From assembly GCA_946480915.1 (NCBI GenBank), contig CAMLLO010000011.1, positions 83,620 to 147,619 of the forward strand: a DNA stretch of 64,000 nucleotides. Direction: 5' to 3'. Both the position numbers and the translations under genes were made by a program. The notes beneath the pieces were generated by a model that saw only the letters and a program-made list of their open reading frames with translations, searched no databases and had not been told where the DNA came from. Each line of letters opens with the position of its first letter. Position 1 is the first letter of the stretch. Origin of the DNA: an uncultured Sphingobacteriaceae bacterium. Its GTDB lineage: Bacteria > Bacteroidota > Bacteroidia > Sphingobacteriales > Sphingobacteriaceae. Below, piece after piece: positions 52,193-61,233 of this stretch.

Positions 52193-52414
52193 ATGAAATC
52201 AACTCCAACAAGATACTCTTATCCGGAAATTATCGAGTTTTCCATTTATGGAGATCTGAAGAGCTCGTTAAAGCCCAATGACCGGCTGACCTTAAACTCT
52301 GATGAGGAATTTGAAGATGTTCAAAGCAGATTAACTGAAGTTAAGGTCCCTTTTTTAATTAAATCAAAACGGGAAATATGGATCGCTTCATTGAGCTGTG
52401 AGAAACTTAGGTAG
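52193..52414 (+). CDS. small protein of unknown function
   Basis: A 73-residue reading frame with no family I know. It begins MKSTPTRYSYPEIIEFSIYGD and ends SLSCEKLR; predicted mixed alpha/beta with a slightly acidic middle, no signal peptide. ATG at 52193 preferred over an in-frame TTG 12 nt upstream. It is divergent from the DUF3606-ligD pair with 135 bp between starts. Coding is likely but not certain. Confidence 0.45.
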   Translation: MKSTPTRYSYPEIIEFSIYGDLKSSLKPNDRLTLNSDEEFEDVQSRLTEVKVPFLIKSKREIWIASLSCEKLR

Positions 52415-52555
52415 CTCAGGAGATTTAAAATAAACGTAAAGGCGGCTTTCTGACTTGTAAAAGAAAATTACCCAGATTTTAGAGGTAAGTCACATCGAAA
52501 GGGCCTCGCTATGAACTATTGGCAAATCCCTGGTCTTAGGTAATGGATATAGAGG

Positions 52556-52939
52556 TTAGGTCCTCAAACTCGACGAGTCTTCTTTGCTATTGATATGTTT
52601 TCTTAAAATATCATATAGTAAATCAATATCGAATGGCTTCGGTATGTAATCATCGAAGCCATATTTGCTATATACTTCATTAATATTGCTATTACAGCTG
52701 GTTGCAATAACTGGAAGATGGGGATAGCTTGCCCTGATTTTTTTAAGAGCTTCAAGACATGATGCACCATCAATCTTAAAATCCAGTACTACTACATGAG
52801 GCCGGGTTTGGTCAATCACGAATAAAAAATCTTCGTCGCAATTAATCAAGGGGTAAACAGTAAATCCTTCAAGTCGAAGGGCTACAGTCATTAAATCTAA
52901 AATTTCTTTCTCGGTGTCTTGAAGAAGTACTTTTTGCAT
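52556..52939 (-). CDS. single-domain response regulator
   Basis: A 127-residue receiver domain without output domain. The phosphoacceptor Asp53 is in VVVLDFKIDG, the switch Thr in VIATSCNS and the Lys in YIPKPFDI. The usual DD acidic pocket at the N-terminus reads LLQDTEKE, so one acidic residue is replaced by Thr, which may alter Mg binding. It closely resembles the receiver at 56441 (shared IPKPFDI end). It lies 142 bp downstream of a PAS kinase on the same strand; likely its partner. Confidence 0.85.
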   Translation of the reverse strand: MQKVLLQDTEKEILDLMTVALRLEGFTVYPLINCDEDFLFVIDQTRPHVVVLDFKIDGASCLEALKKIRASYPHLPVIATSCNSNINEVYSKYGFDDYIPKPFDIDLLYDILRKHINSKEDSSSLRT

Positions 52940-53081
52940 GCTCTAATGTTTAAACCAAAAGAGAATGAAAGTAGCTAACTGGATGCTTTTTTGGAGGTTA
53001 ATAAGATAACATTTAATGGTTGATTAAGTTTTTTGAATTTGACAATAACGTTTTTCTGATGGCGATTGTTTATTATTTGCG

Positions 53082-54206
53082 TTATTTAGGAATGGTAAAC
53101 CAAAAAGTGGAACCCTTTCCTTCCTCACTTTTCACCCCTATTTGACCTTCATGGACTCTGATTATTTCCGCTGATATATATAGGCCCAGCCCTAGACCCA
53201 GATTTTTACCCTTCTTATTCACCTGATAGTATCGTTCAAAAAGGTGAGGGATATTGGCTGCCGGAATGCCTTGTCCTTCGTCTATTACTGAAATTCTGTG
53301 AAATTTTTTCAGGCTATCTACCTTTATTATAATTTCTGTAGAATCAGGAGCGTATTTGATGGCATTGTTTACCAGATTAACTAATACTTGATCAATCTTA
53401 TATTTATCAGCAACAACTTCTATATCCAGGTTTCCCTTGTGTATAATTGTGTGCTTACCTTCCAGGAGAATGTGATTGCAACATTCCTCTAAAAGGTCAG
53501 AAAGTGTAAACTTCGTTTTATTGAGAGTCATTTCACCCTGCTCAAAATTGCTTAAATTCAACAGGTCGCCTACGAGGTGAGAGAGCTTGGCAGTGTATTT
53601 TTCCGCATCTTGTGAAAGCTTTAAGATTTTCGAGGGAAAATCCTTCTCATTCGAAATCATTCTGTTCATTAATTGCAAGCTGGCCTTCATAGTGGTAATA
53701 GGCGTTTTAAGTTCATGGCTTGCTACTGAAATAAATTCATCTTTTTTTATCTTCTCTTTATATTGTTTGGTGATGTCTTCAAGCAGGGTGTAACCAAAAG
53801 TTTTACCGGCGTCTTTAAACAATACAGAAGTGACATGAACCCATACTATGGTGCCGTCTTTTCTAGAAAGACAGGTTTCTAAATTGAAATATGGAGTTTC
53901 TTTCTCCCATAATTCTTTCTGAAGAATTGACCAATGTTTATGGTGCTCTTCAGGTGAATAATCAAGGATTTTGGTTCCAATAATGTCTTGTTTATGATTA
54001 TACCCTAAAAGTTTTACCAAAGCAGAATTAACTTCTAATATTTCCAAATCTGGCGAGATAATTTTGTTGCCTAGTTTGGATGTTTCGAAAATGGTTCTAA
54101 ATCTATCTTCTTTTTTCTTTTTTGAAAGTTCAGACCTTAATATTCTGTTTTCTTCTTTCAGTTTTTCGATTTGGTCATTTAGAGATTTAGTATTTTCCAT
54201 ATTCAA
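53082..54206 (-). CDS. PAS-domain sensor histidine kinase
   Basis: A 374-residue cytoplasmic kinase (no membrane segment). Order: N-terminal coiled coil (residues 8-34), one PAS domain (~35-150), a HisKA dimerisation helix with phospho-His164 in VASHELKTPITT, and HATPase_c with N-box VNLVNNAIKYAPD, G1 DEGQGIP and G2 GLGLGLYISAEII. It senses some intracellular signal through PAS. Sequence of the kinase half is close to that of the next gene, 54403-56271, pointing to duplication. Probable target is the downstream receiver at 52556. Confidence 0.92.
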   Translation of the reverse strand: MNMENTKSLNDQIEKLKEENRILRSELSKKKKEDRFRTIFETSKLGNKIISPDLEILEVNSALVKLLGYNHKQDIIGTKILDYSPEEHHKHWSILQKELWEKETPYFNLETCLSRKDGTIVWVHVTSVLFKDAGKTFGYTLLEDITKQYKEKIKKDEFISVASHELKTPITTMKASLQLMNRMISNEKDFPSKILKLSQDAEKYTAKLSHLVGDLLNLSNFEQGEMTLNKTKFTLSDLLEECCNHILLEGKHTIIHKGNLDIEVVADKYKIDQVLVNLVNNAIKYAPDSTEIIIKVDSLKKFHRISVIDEGQGIPAANIPHLFERYYQVNKKGKNLGLGLGLYISAEIIRVHEGQIGVKSEEGKGSTFWFTIPK

Positions 54207-54402
54207 ACATTTAATTCAATTGCTTTCAAGAAGGTTTAACGTCAGTATGGATCAGATTTAATAAAATCAGGTATGAATTTACCAATGGGTTAGGAAATAT
54301 ATACAGTTGGTAGTTGATTAAGTTTGAGCAGTACGAACATATTTGACGCCCCGGGTTAAGACTCATAAAAAAAGGTGGGCTTTTGTCTGAATAAAGAAAG
54401 CG

Positions 54403-56271
54403 CTATTCAATAGGAATTTTAAACCAGAAGGCGCTTCCTTTGCCTCCCTCACTTTCCACTCCAATTTCCCCATCGTGCTTTCTGATTATCTCCGCACAGA
54501 TATATAGCCCAAGTCCTAAGCCGGAATATTGCATCCCCGTCGAATCTGCACGGTAATATCGTTCGAACAAATAAGGAATCTTTTCTTTAGGAACACCAGG
54601 GCCTTTGTCAATAACCGAAACTTTAGCCTTGTCGGCCTCTCTTTCAATGCGGATTACGATATCTTTTGAAGCAGGTGCATATTTTATAGCGTTATTTACA
54701 AGATTGATAATTACCTGATCAATTCGCCCGGCATCGGCAACAACTTCCAGCTCAGCATCGCCCTCGCAAATAATAGAATAATTTCCCGCCTCTCTTATGT
54801 GTTGGCAGCAATCATTAACAAGTGAAGATAATTTGAATTGAGATTTTTTCAAATAAAGCTGGCCACTCGTGGTTTTACTTGCATTCAAGAGGTCATCCAC
54901 TAGTTGACCTACTTTCTCCATGCTTTTATTTGCCTGTGCAACTAACTTCTTTAATATGGTTTCCGAAGATTTATCGACTATCCTGCTTAGCAATTGAAGG
55001 GAACCCTTGAGGGATGTAATTGGTGTTTTAAGTTCATGTGATGCAATGCTTATAAAATCATCCTTTTGCTGTTGCAAGAGCTTTAAATCATGAATATCCG
55101 TTGAAGTTCCGATCCAAAAGTCGATTTCCCCTCCACGTTTTCTGATCGGGCGCATGCGGGTGAGATGCCAGCGAAAATCTCCATCATGCCGCTTGAATCG
55201 GGTTTCGATATCTTGCTGGTTACCAATTTTAATTTCATCACAAATTGTAAGTGCTTGATGCAGGTCATCAGCATGTACCACTTTCTGCCAGCCGTGTCCT
55301 TTAGATTGTTCAAAGTTGAGTCCCGTAAAGCTGTACCACTGTTGATTGAAGAAGGTCGCCATTCCTCCCTTTGAAATGGCCCAGGATATTTGCGGCATGG
55401 CCTCCATCATTGTAATGAATTTATCGGCATTTTCCTGAAGCATGGATCGGGCATTCACTTCTTCCGTCACTTCATAAGCGAAAACCAGAATGCCGTCTAT
55501 TCGCCCTTCCGTGTCATAGCGAGGCTGATACAAAAAATTCCAGTATATATTTTCCGGTTGTCCGCCTTCATGCCTCGCAAGTGCAGTTAATATTTCCTTC
55601 CCGATATAGGTTTCGCCCGTATATACTTTTTCCAAAATGTCGATTAAGTTGTCGCCCTGTAATTCAGGCATAGCCTCAAGTACAGGTTTCCCTATTAATT
55701 CTCGCCCCGGAAAGATGCTTTGATACGTCGGGTTGATCAGCTCAAATACAAAGTCGGGCCCATTAAGTATGCAAATAGCACCCGGAGCCTGCATAAATAA
55801 TCGATGCAGTTCTTGTCTTTTCGTTTCTGCAACCTCAAAGGCTATTCGTTCTTTTCGGGCCAATTCAAGAGCCCCTGAAATATCAATTGTAGTATGAACA
55901 ATGCATGTAACTTCTCCGCTTTCATTTACCATTGGCGAATTGGTTGCCTGCCAGTACCTGGCCTCAAATCCGCCCGTCCCCCTTATAGGTATATCGTATT
56001 TCTGACCAGGTAACAGGGTTTGCTGTTTAATTTCTAGGCACCTGATAAGACTATTACGGAGCAATTCCACATTGCCGGTAACCTTATCCGCAGGATTTTC
56101 TGGAAAAGCATCCAGAAAACCAATTCCAATCAGATGCTCCCGGCTTGTGCCAGTCGCTTCTAAATATGCTTTATTGGCTTTCAGAACAGTAAAATTCGGA
56201 GAATCGGGTTTTAAGATCACACAAGGAGGAGCTGTTTCAAAGTAGCGAAGGAAGTCGTCGGAAAGAATCAC
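54403..56271 (-). CDS. multi-PAS sensor histidine kinase
   Basis: A 622-residue soluble kinase. Three PAS domains (~5-140, ~150-280, ~285-400), the last with PAS signatures FFNQQWYSFTGLNFEQSKGHGW (shortened: FNQQWYSFTGL) and the conserved PAC-like WHLTRMRPI. HisKA phospho-His412 in IASHELKTPITS, then HATPase_c with NLVNNAIKYAPA, DKGPGVP and GLGLGLYICAEI. No transmembrane helix. Kinase half related to the neighbouring kinase at 53082. It lies divergently to the receiver at 56441. Confidence 0.92.
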   Translation of the reverse strand: MILSDDFLRYFETAPPCVILKPDSPNFTVLKANKAYLEATGTSREHLIGIGFLDAFPENPADKVTGNVELLRNSLIRCLEIKQQTLLPGQKYDIPIRGTGGFEARYWQATNSPMVNESGEVTCIVHTTIDISGALELARKERIAFEVAETKRQELHRLFMQAPGAICILNGPDFVFELINPTYQSIFPGRELIGKPVLEAMPELQGDNLIDILEKVYTGETYIGKEILTALARHEGGQPENIYWNFLYQPRYDTEGRIDGILVFAYEVTEEVNARSMLQENADKFITMMEAMPQISWAISKGGMATFFNQQWYSFTGLNFEQSKGHGWQKVVHADDLHQALTICDEIKIGNQQDIETRFKRHDGDFRWHLTRMRPIRKRGGEIDFWIGTSTDIHDLKLLQQQKDDFISIASHELKTPITSLKGSLQLLSRIVDKSSETILKKLVAQANKSMEKVGQLVDDLLNASKTTSGQLYLKKSQFKLSSLVNDCCQHIREAGNYSIICEGDAELEVVADAGRIDQVIINLVNNAIKYAPASKDIVIRIEREADKAKVSVIDKGPGVPKEKIPYLFERYYRADSTGMQYSGLGLGLYICAEIIRKHDGEIGVESEGGKGSAFWFKIPIE

Positions 56272-56440
56272 AATAAAATATTTTTATAAGGTAACTGGTG
56301 CTGCATATACTTGCTTATAATGCTTTTTTGTAAGGTCTGGTTTTATGATAAAGAATTAAAGTATCAAGGATCAGAGGTTACAAATAATATAAGCGATTGT
56401 TTTAAATTTTAATCTTTAATTTTTGTATTTTCGCCTGAGT

Positions 56441-56797
56441 ATGAAGAAGAAGGTTTTAGTAGTTGAAAGGGATAGTGATATACGCCAATTAATAAGTTAT
56501 TTATTAGAAGATGCTGGATATCTGGTAGTTAATTCAGTTTCGGAAAATGATCTGGTCTCCAGCATCAAAAAGGTTAAGCCGGACGCGATAATTCTTGATG
56601 TACTTAATCCCCATCTTGACGCTGAATTATGTAAAGCCATTAAAGCCTCTGAAGATGTTAAGCACATTCCTCTGATTGTACTATCTACCCACTCGAAAAT
56701 CGACGTTATGAAAGAGATATGTGCAGACGATGTTATTCCCAAACCTTTCGATATTCATGTCTTTATAGCAGTTTTGGAGAGGCAATTAGTTGCTTAG
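56441..56797 (+). CDS. single-domain response regulator
   Basis: A 118-residue receiver with no output domain. Phosphoacceptor Asp53 in AIILDVLNPH, Ser in LIVLSTHSK, Lys in VIPKPFDI; the acidic pocket reads VVERDSD, with Glu-Arg-Asp in place of the usual Asp-Asp. The end (DDVIPKPFDIHV) matches that of the receiver at 52556. ATG at 56441 chosen over an upstream in-frame alternative 18 nt away. It diverges from the multi-PAS kinase, which may be its partner. Confidence 0.85.
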   Translation: MKKKVLVVERDSDIRQLISYLLEDAGYLVVNSVSENDLVSSIKKVKPDAIILDVLNPHLDAELCKAIKASEDVKHIPLIVLSTHSKIDVMKEICADDVIPKPFDIHVFIAVLERQLVA

Positions 56798-57077
56798 GCA
56801 TTATCTTTCCTGATCACTAAATAGGTGACATTAACTTGCCCTTTTCTTAAAAGTCTCAGCTATACCTGCAATTTTAACCCCTTTCTTATTGCGTAAGATT
56901 TTTTCGATTGCGATTAAACCTTATATCATGATCGTTAAGAGTTTGCTACAGATAAAAATAGTTGAGCTGAGAGCGACCACATTTATTTTTACCTAAACAA
57001 TACTCATTTGTATCTTTACTTCAACTTGGCTTTTTATAATGTATTAAAAATGCCAGGTATTTGACTCAAACATACAG

Positions 57078-60000
57078 GTGAGAATTTTCCTCTTTATTAT
57101 TTTTTTTCTTTTGTCCGGGGTTTTAAAAGCCCAGCCTTCGCTTGTTTTTACTCCTATCATCAGCGAAAATGGGCTGTTGGAGAACCGCGTCCGTAATTTA
57201 AATCAGCTTCCAGACGGGAGAATGGTAGTGGTCACCGAAGGGATGATCAATCTTTATAACGGAAGTAACTTTCAAAACATTCATATCAACGAAGAAAAGG
57301 TCATTCCGCTATCAGATTATTCAGGATTTCATCATAGTTATATAGATTCCGATGGCAGGCTCTGGGTTAAAAATTTTGGTAAATTGATGCTGGTAGATAT
57401 AAAGAAGGAACAGTTTAATGAAGCGCCGGAAAAAGTGTTAAAAGGCATTGGAGCTGATTCAAAACTGGCAGATTTCTTTATAGATTCAAACAAGAACATA
57501 TGGTTTATATCCGCCAATGATAAGCTTTGGGTTTACGACCGAAAATCAAGAAAGACCCGAGCTTTTCGGACAAACGTTTCTCTTTGCGAAGGAAGACCTG
57601 ATCAGGTTTACGATCTCGCTTCAATAGGTAAAATTGTGTATTTATTTTATCGCTCGGGAAATGTTGTTCAAGTTGATTACAATTCGGGCAAACAATTAGC
57701 AATCGCAAATTCCATTCCTCCGCGAGATCGAGATATTTATTCTCGCACTTTATATGTGGTACAAGTACAGAATGGTTTATATCAGATCAGAAATGGGACG
57801 AGGGGAATACTGCAAAGCTATAACCTGCGAACGGGCAAGTGGCTTACTATTCTTGAAAAAAGTTACTGGCTAAATAGCCTTGTAGCAGATAGGGAAGGTA
57901 ATCTTTGGATCAGTTGTCGGGAAGGCCTTTGGTTTATAAATAAATCTCTCACAGAAAAGCGATTTTTCCCATCGCTACAAATGGTAGATGGTAAGTCTAT
58001 CCAAACAGAAGTAAGTACGCTTTTCATGGATAGATTAGGTAGTTTATGGGTCGGGACACTAAACCGAGGCCTTCTATATTATCATCCGGATCGTTTTAAA
58101 TTCAAAAATATAGGTCGTACCTGGTTTGGCTCATCAATCGATGGACCTTTACGTGTTACTGCTATGTCTGATGATGGAGGCAGGGGAATACTGATAGGTA
58201 CTAACAAAGGGCTTTTTAGCTATAACAATAATACCGCACGTCTGGAAAAATATGAAGGGCTCAAATCGCCGATCTCATGTAACTCAATCCACAAAGATCG
58301 TTCAGGTCGGACATGGCTAGGCGAATCCAGGGGCCTCTATCTGCTTTCAGGCAAAGATGCCCGGTTTTACTCAGTAGGAGCGGTACAGAACATTTATGAA
58401 ACCAATAACGGTGAGATCTTCCTTTGTACACAAAACCAGGGGTTCGGGAAGTTCGATGTAAGGAGCGGTACATACGAACCGGTAAAGTTGAAAAATGGCG
58501 CTTTTCCGGGCTCAGTTTCTCAAATAGTAGAGTGGAATGGTCGGTTTATCGGGATTTCGCATTCGAAAATTTTTGAGTACGATAGCAGAAACAAGGCAAT
58601 AAATTTTCCACATGATAAAGGGGAAAATAAGCCAGCGATGTACAGACATAACAATCATCAGTATAATGCCTTATTAGCAGATAGCAGAGGTTGTTTATGG
58701 TTTGCAACCCAAGACGGATTAAATGTGTGGGACCCACAGCTACAAAAATTGTACACATTGCACGGTACCGACGGGCTGGTGGGTAATAATATAAAAGCCT
58801 TAGCTGAAAATAATAAAGGAGATGTTTGGATTTCTACATCCAATGGTATTTCTTCTATCCGCGTTTCGCGAACACGGCAGTCTTTTTTAAAATTTGCAAT
58901 CCTTAATTATAATACCGACAACGGCGTAATAGAAGGCGAATTTATTGAACGGGCTGCTTATATGACCCCTAATTCATATTTTGTAGCCGGGGGAATTGAT
59001 GGCTTTAATATCATCCATACCGACAGAGTTTCAAAAACAGATGTATCTTTTAAGCCTCTGTTGTCTTATTTTAAGTTATTTGGGGAGAACGTATCGATTA
59101 GCACAGCCTATGACGGAAATGTTATTCTTCGGTCTTCCATCGCTACCTCGCAGACTATTAAATTAAAGCATAATCAGAATTTTTTTACGATTGGCTTTAT
59201 TGCCTTAAACTATATCAATCCCACTCAAACATACTACCGTTATAAATTAGAAGGTGTCGACAAATCCTGGAGAGAAGTATCATCCATTTCTGGAATGGTG
59301 GAAGCGATATACACTAATCTTGCTCCCGGAAAATATGTATTTAAAGTAGCAGCCGCAGGTAATGCAAAGTTTGAGGCGAGAAATCAGAGTCAAATAATTA
59401 TTCAAATCGATGCTCCTTTCTGGAATACAACTATTGCAAGGGTTATCTATATTTTGGCTATTGTCTTTCTTTTTAGTTACTCGTTGAAGCAATATATCAG
59501 AAGAAAACATCTCAAAATCTTACGCTCTCAGAATGAAAAACTGGAAGAGATTAAAGCCAACTTTTTCACAAATATCAGTCACGAGCTGCGCACACCTCTT
59601 ACATTAATTCTTTCTCCCTTAGAATCAATTTTGAGCAGACTTGAAGATGGATCGGTAAAGCATCAATTAATGGGCGTGCAGCGGAATGCAAGCCGCCTTC
59701 TTGATTTGGTAAATCAACTACTGGATTTCCGTAAGTTAGAGGTGGCCGGAGAAAAACTAAATCTGGATTATTGTAATATATGCGAATATCTGGAGGCTTT
59801 CTGCAGACAATTTGAAGAGCTTGCATATTCAAAAAAAGTAATATTTACCTGGGACTGCGAACCAGTTTCTCAGACCATGTTTATCGATAAGGTGAAACTT
59901 GATACAATATTGAACAATCTTTTAAGTAACGCTTTCAAATTTACCCCGGCCGGTGGTACGGTGTCCCTCAGTACCAACAATTCTCCAATGCCCGACTCTG

Positions 60001-61067
60001 GCGCAGAAGCATTAATGATTTGTATACAGGATACGGGAATAGGTATTCCTAAAGACGATTTGTCACATGTCTTCAACCGGTTTTTTCAGGCCACTAATCA
60101 AACAAACGAACATACTGGTAGTGGTATTGGATTGTATATGGTAAAGGAATACGTTTCGATGCACCGCGGACTAATCGAGGTTGAAAGTGAGCAGAATCAG
60201 GGTTCCAGCTTTACATTCTACATACCATATAACCTTCGGGATCAGGATGAAATTGTTGAGGATGTTTCCGGTATTTTAAAACCTCAGCAAGGTAAAGCTA
60301 AGATCTTGATCATTGAAGATAATGAGGAGTTTAGAAGTTTCCTGGCCGGAGAACTTAAGGAAGAATATGATGTATTTACAGCTAATAATGGGTCGGAAGG
60401 ACTAAATTCAGTATATGAATTGCATCCTGACATTATAATTTGTGATGTGATGATGCCACTCATGGATGGCTTTGAGTTATGTCGTAAATTGAAAGCAGAC
60501 ATACAAATTTCACATACGCCTGTCATCCTGTTAACAGCTCGATCCTCTGATAATGCTCAAATACAAGGCTATGAAGCCGGGGCAGATGCCTATATATCAA
60601 AGCCATTCAATCTAAATGTTTTACAGCTTCGTATCAGAAAGCTGATTGAGCAGCAGAAATCTAGAAAAACACTATTTAAGAACGCCATCTTCATCCAACC
60701 GGATGCGCTAACAACTACCAATGTTGATGAAAAGCTGGTCCATAAAGCACTTGAGTGTGTAAACGTAAATATCACAAACTCTAATTACTCGGTCGAACAA
60801 CTTAGCAGAGATCTAAATATGGACCGAACAGGCTTGTATAGGAAAATGACCTCTCTGACCGGACAAACTCCCAGTTCTTTTATTCGCTCGGTTAGATTGA
60901 AACGAGCAGCGCAGCTTATTCTTCAAAATGAACATACAATAGGGGAGGTTGCTGACCTGGTAGGGTTTAATAATGCCGCCTATTTCAGCAAAGCATTTCA
61001 GGAAGAGTTCGGAGTTAAACCATCTCAATACCGGAATGATACGCAAATTAATATACGCGTTAACTAG
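57078..61067 (+). CDS. hybrid two-component system regulator (HTCS) with periplasmic beta-propeller
   Basis: A 1329-residue one-protein sensor-regulator of the Bacteroidota polysaccharide-utilisation type. Order: signal peptide (GTG start, residues 1-19), a periplasmic propeller of Reg_prop repeats (~25-700, for example DREGNLWISCREGLW, RLGSLWVGTLNRG, ENNKGDVWISTSNGI), a Y_Y_Y domain (~715-775), one membrane helix (~788-806), HisKA with His835 in FTNISHELRTPL, HATPase_c, a receiver with Asp1123 in IICDVMMPLMDG, and a C-terminal AraC-type HTH (~1215-1320). It senses a glycan breakdown product and activates nearby genes. The GH31 gene 166 bp downstream is a likely target. Confidence 0.95.
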   Translation: MRIFLFIIFFLLSGVLKAQPSLVFTPIISENGLLENRVRNLNQLPDGRMVVVTEGMINLYNGSNFQNIHINEEKVIPLSDYSGFHHSYIDSDGRLWVKNFGKLMLVDIKKEQFNEAPEKVLKGIGADSKLADFFIDSNKNIWFISANDKLWVYDRKSRKTRAFRTNVSLCEGRPDQVYDLASIGKIVYLFYRSGNVVQVDYNSGKQLAIANSIPPRDRDIYSRTLYVVQVQNGLYQIRNGTRGILQSYNLRTGKWLTILEKSYWLNSLVADREGNLWISCREGLWFINKSLTEKRFFPSLQMVDGKSIQTEVSTLFMDRLGSLWVGTLNRGLLYYHPDRFKFKNIGRTWFGSSIDGPLRVTAMSDDGGRGILIGTNKGLFSYNNNTARLEKYEGLKSPISCNSIHKDRSGRTWLGESRGLYLLSGKDARFYSVGAVQNIYETNNGEIFLCTQNQGFGKFDVRSGTYEPVKLKNGAFPGSVSQIVEWNGRFIGISHSKIFEYDSRNKAINFPHDKGENKPAMYRHNNHQYNALLADSRGCLWFATQDGLNVWDPQLQKLYTLHGTDGLVGNNIKALAENNKGDVWISTSNGISSIRVSRTRQSFLKFAILNYNTDNGVIEGEFIERAAYMTPNSYFVAGGIDGFNIIHTDRVSKTDVSFKPLLSYFKLFGENVSISTAYDGNVILRSSIATSQTIKLKHNQNFFTIGFIALNYINPTQTYYRYKLEGVDKSWREVSSISGMVEAIYTNLAPGKYVFKVAAAGNAKFEARNQSQIIIQIDAPFWNTTIARVIYILAIVFLFSYSLKQYIRRKHLKILRSQNEKLEEIKANFFTNISHELRTPLTLILSPLESILSRLEDGSVKHQLMGVQRNASRLLDLVNQLLDFRKLEVAGEKLNLDYCNICEYLEAFCRQFEELAYSKKVIFTWDCEPVSQTMFIDKVKLDTILNNLLSNAFKFTPAGGTVSLSTNNSPMPDSGAEALMICIQDTGIGIPKDDLSHVFNRFFQATNQTNEHTGSGIGLYMVKEYVSMHRGLIEVESEQNQGSSFTFYIPYNLRDQDEIVEDVSGILKPQQGKAKILIIEDNEEFRSFLAGELKEEYDVFTANNGSEGLNSVYELHPDIIICDVMMPLMDGFELCRKLKADIQISHTPVILLTARSSDNAQIQGYEAGADAYISKPFNLNVLQLRIRKLIEQQKSRKTLFKNAIFIQPDALTTTNVDEKLVHKALECVNVNITNSNYSVEQLSRDLNMDRTGLYRKMTSLTGQTPSSFIRSVRLKRAAQLILQNEHTIGEVADLVGFNNAAYFSKAFQEEFGVKPSQYRNDTQINIRVN

Positions 61068-61233
61068 GGGTTCAGTTTTCGGTCATAACGATATCTCGAA
61101 TTTCAAATTTTGCTGTTTTTGCAAGATTTCAACGACAGCGTAAGTATTTTCAACATGGGTTGTAACTGATCTTCTTGGCCTTTATATACTTTTACTCAAG
61201 GCAATGCGCCATTTTATAAACTAATTAACAGCA

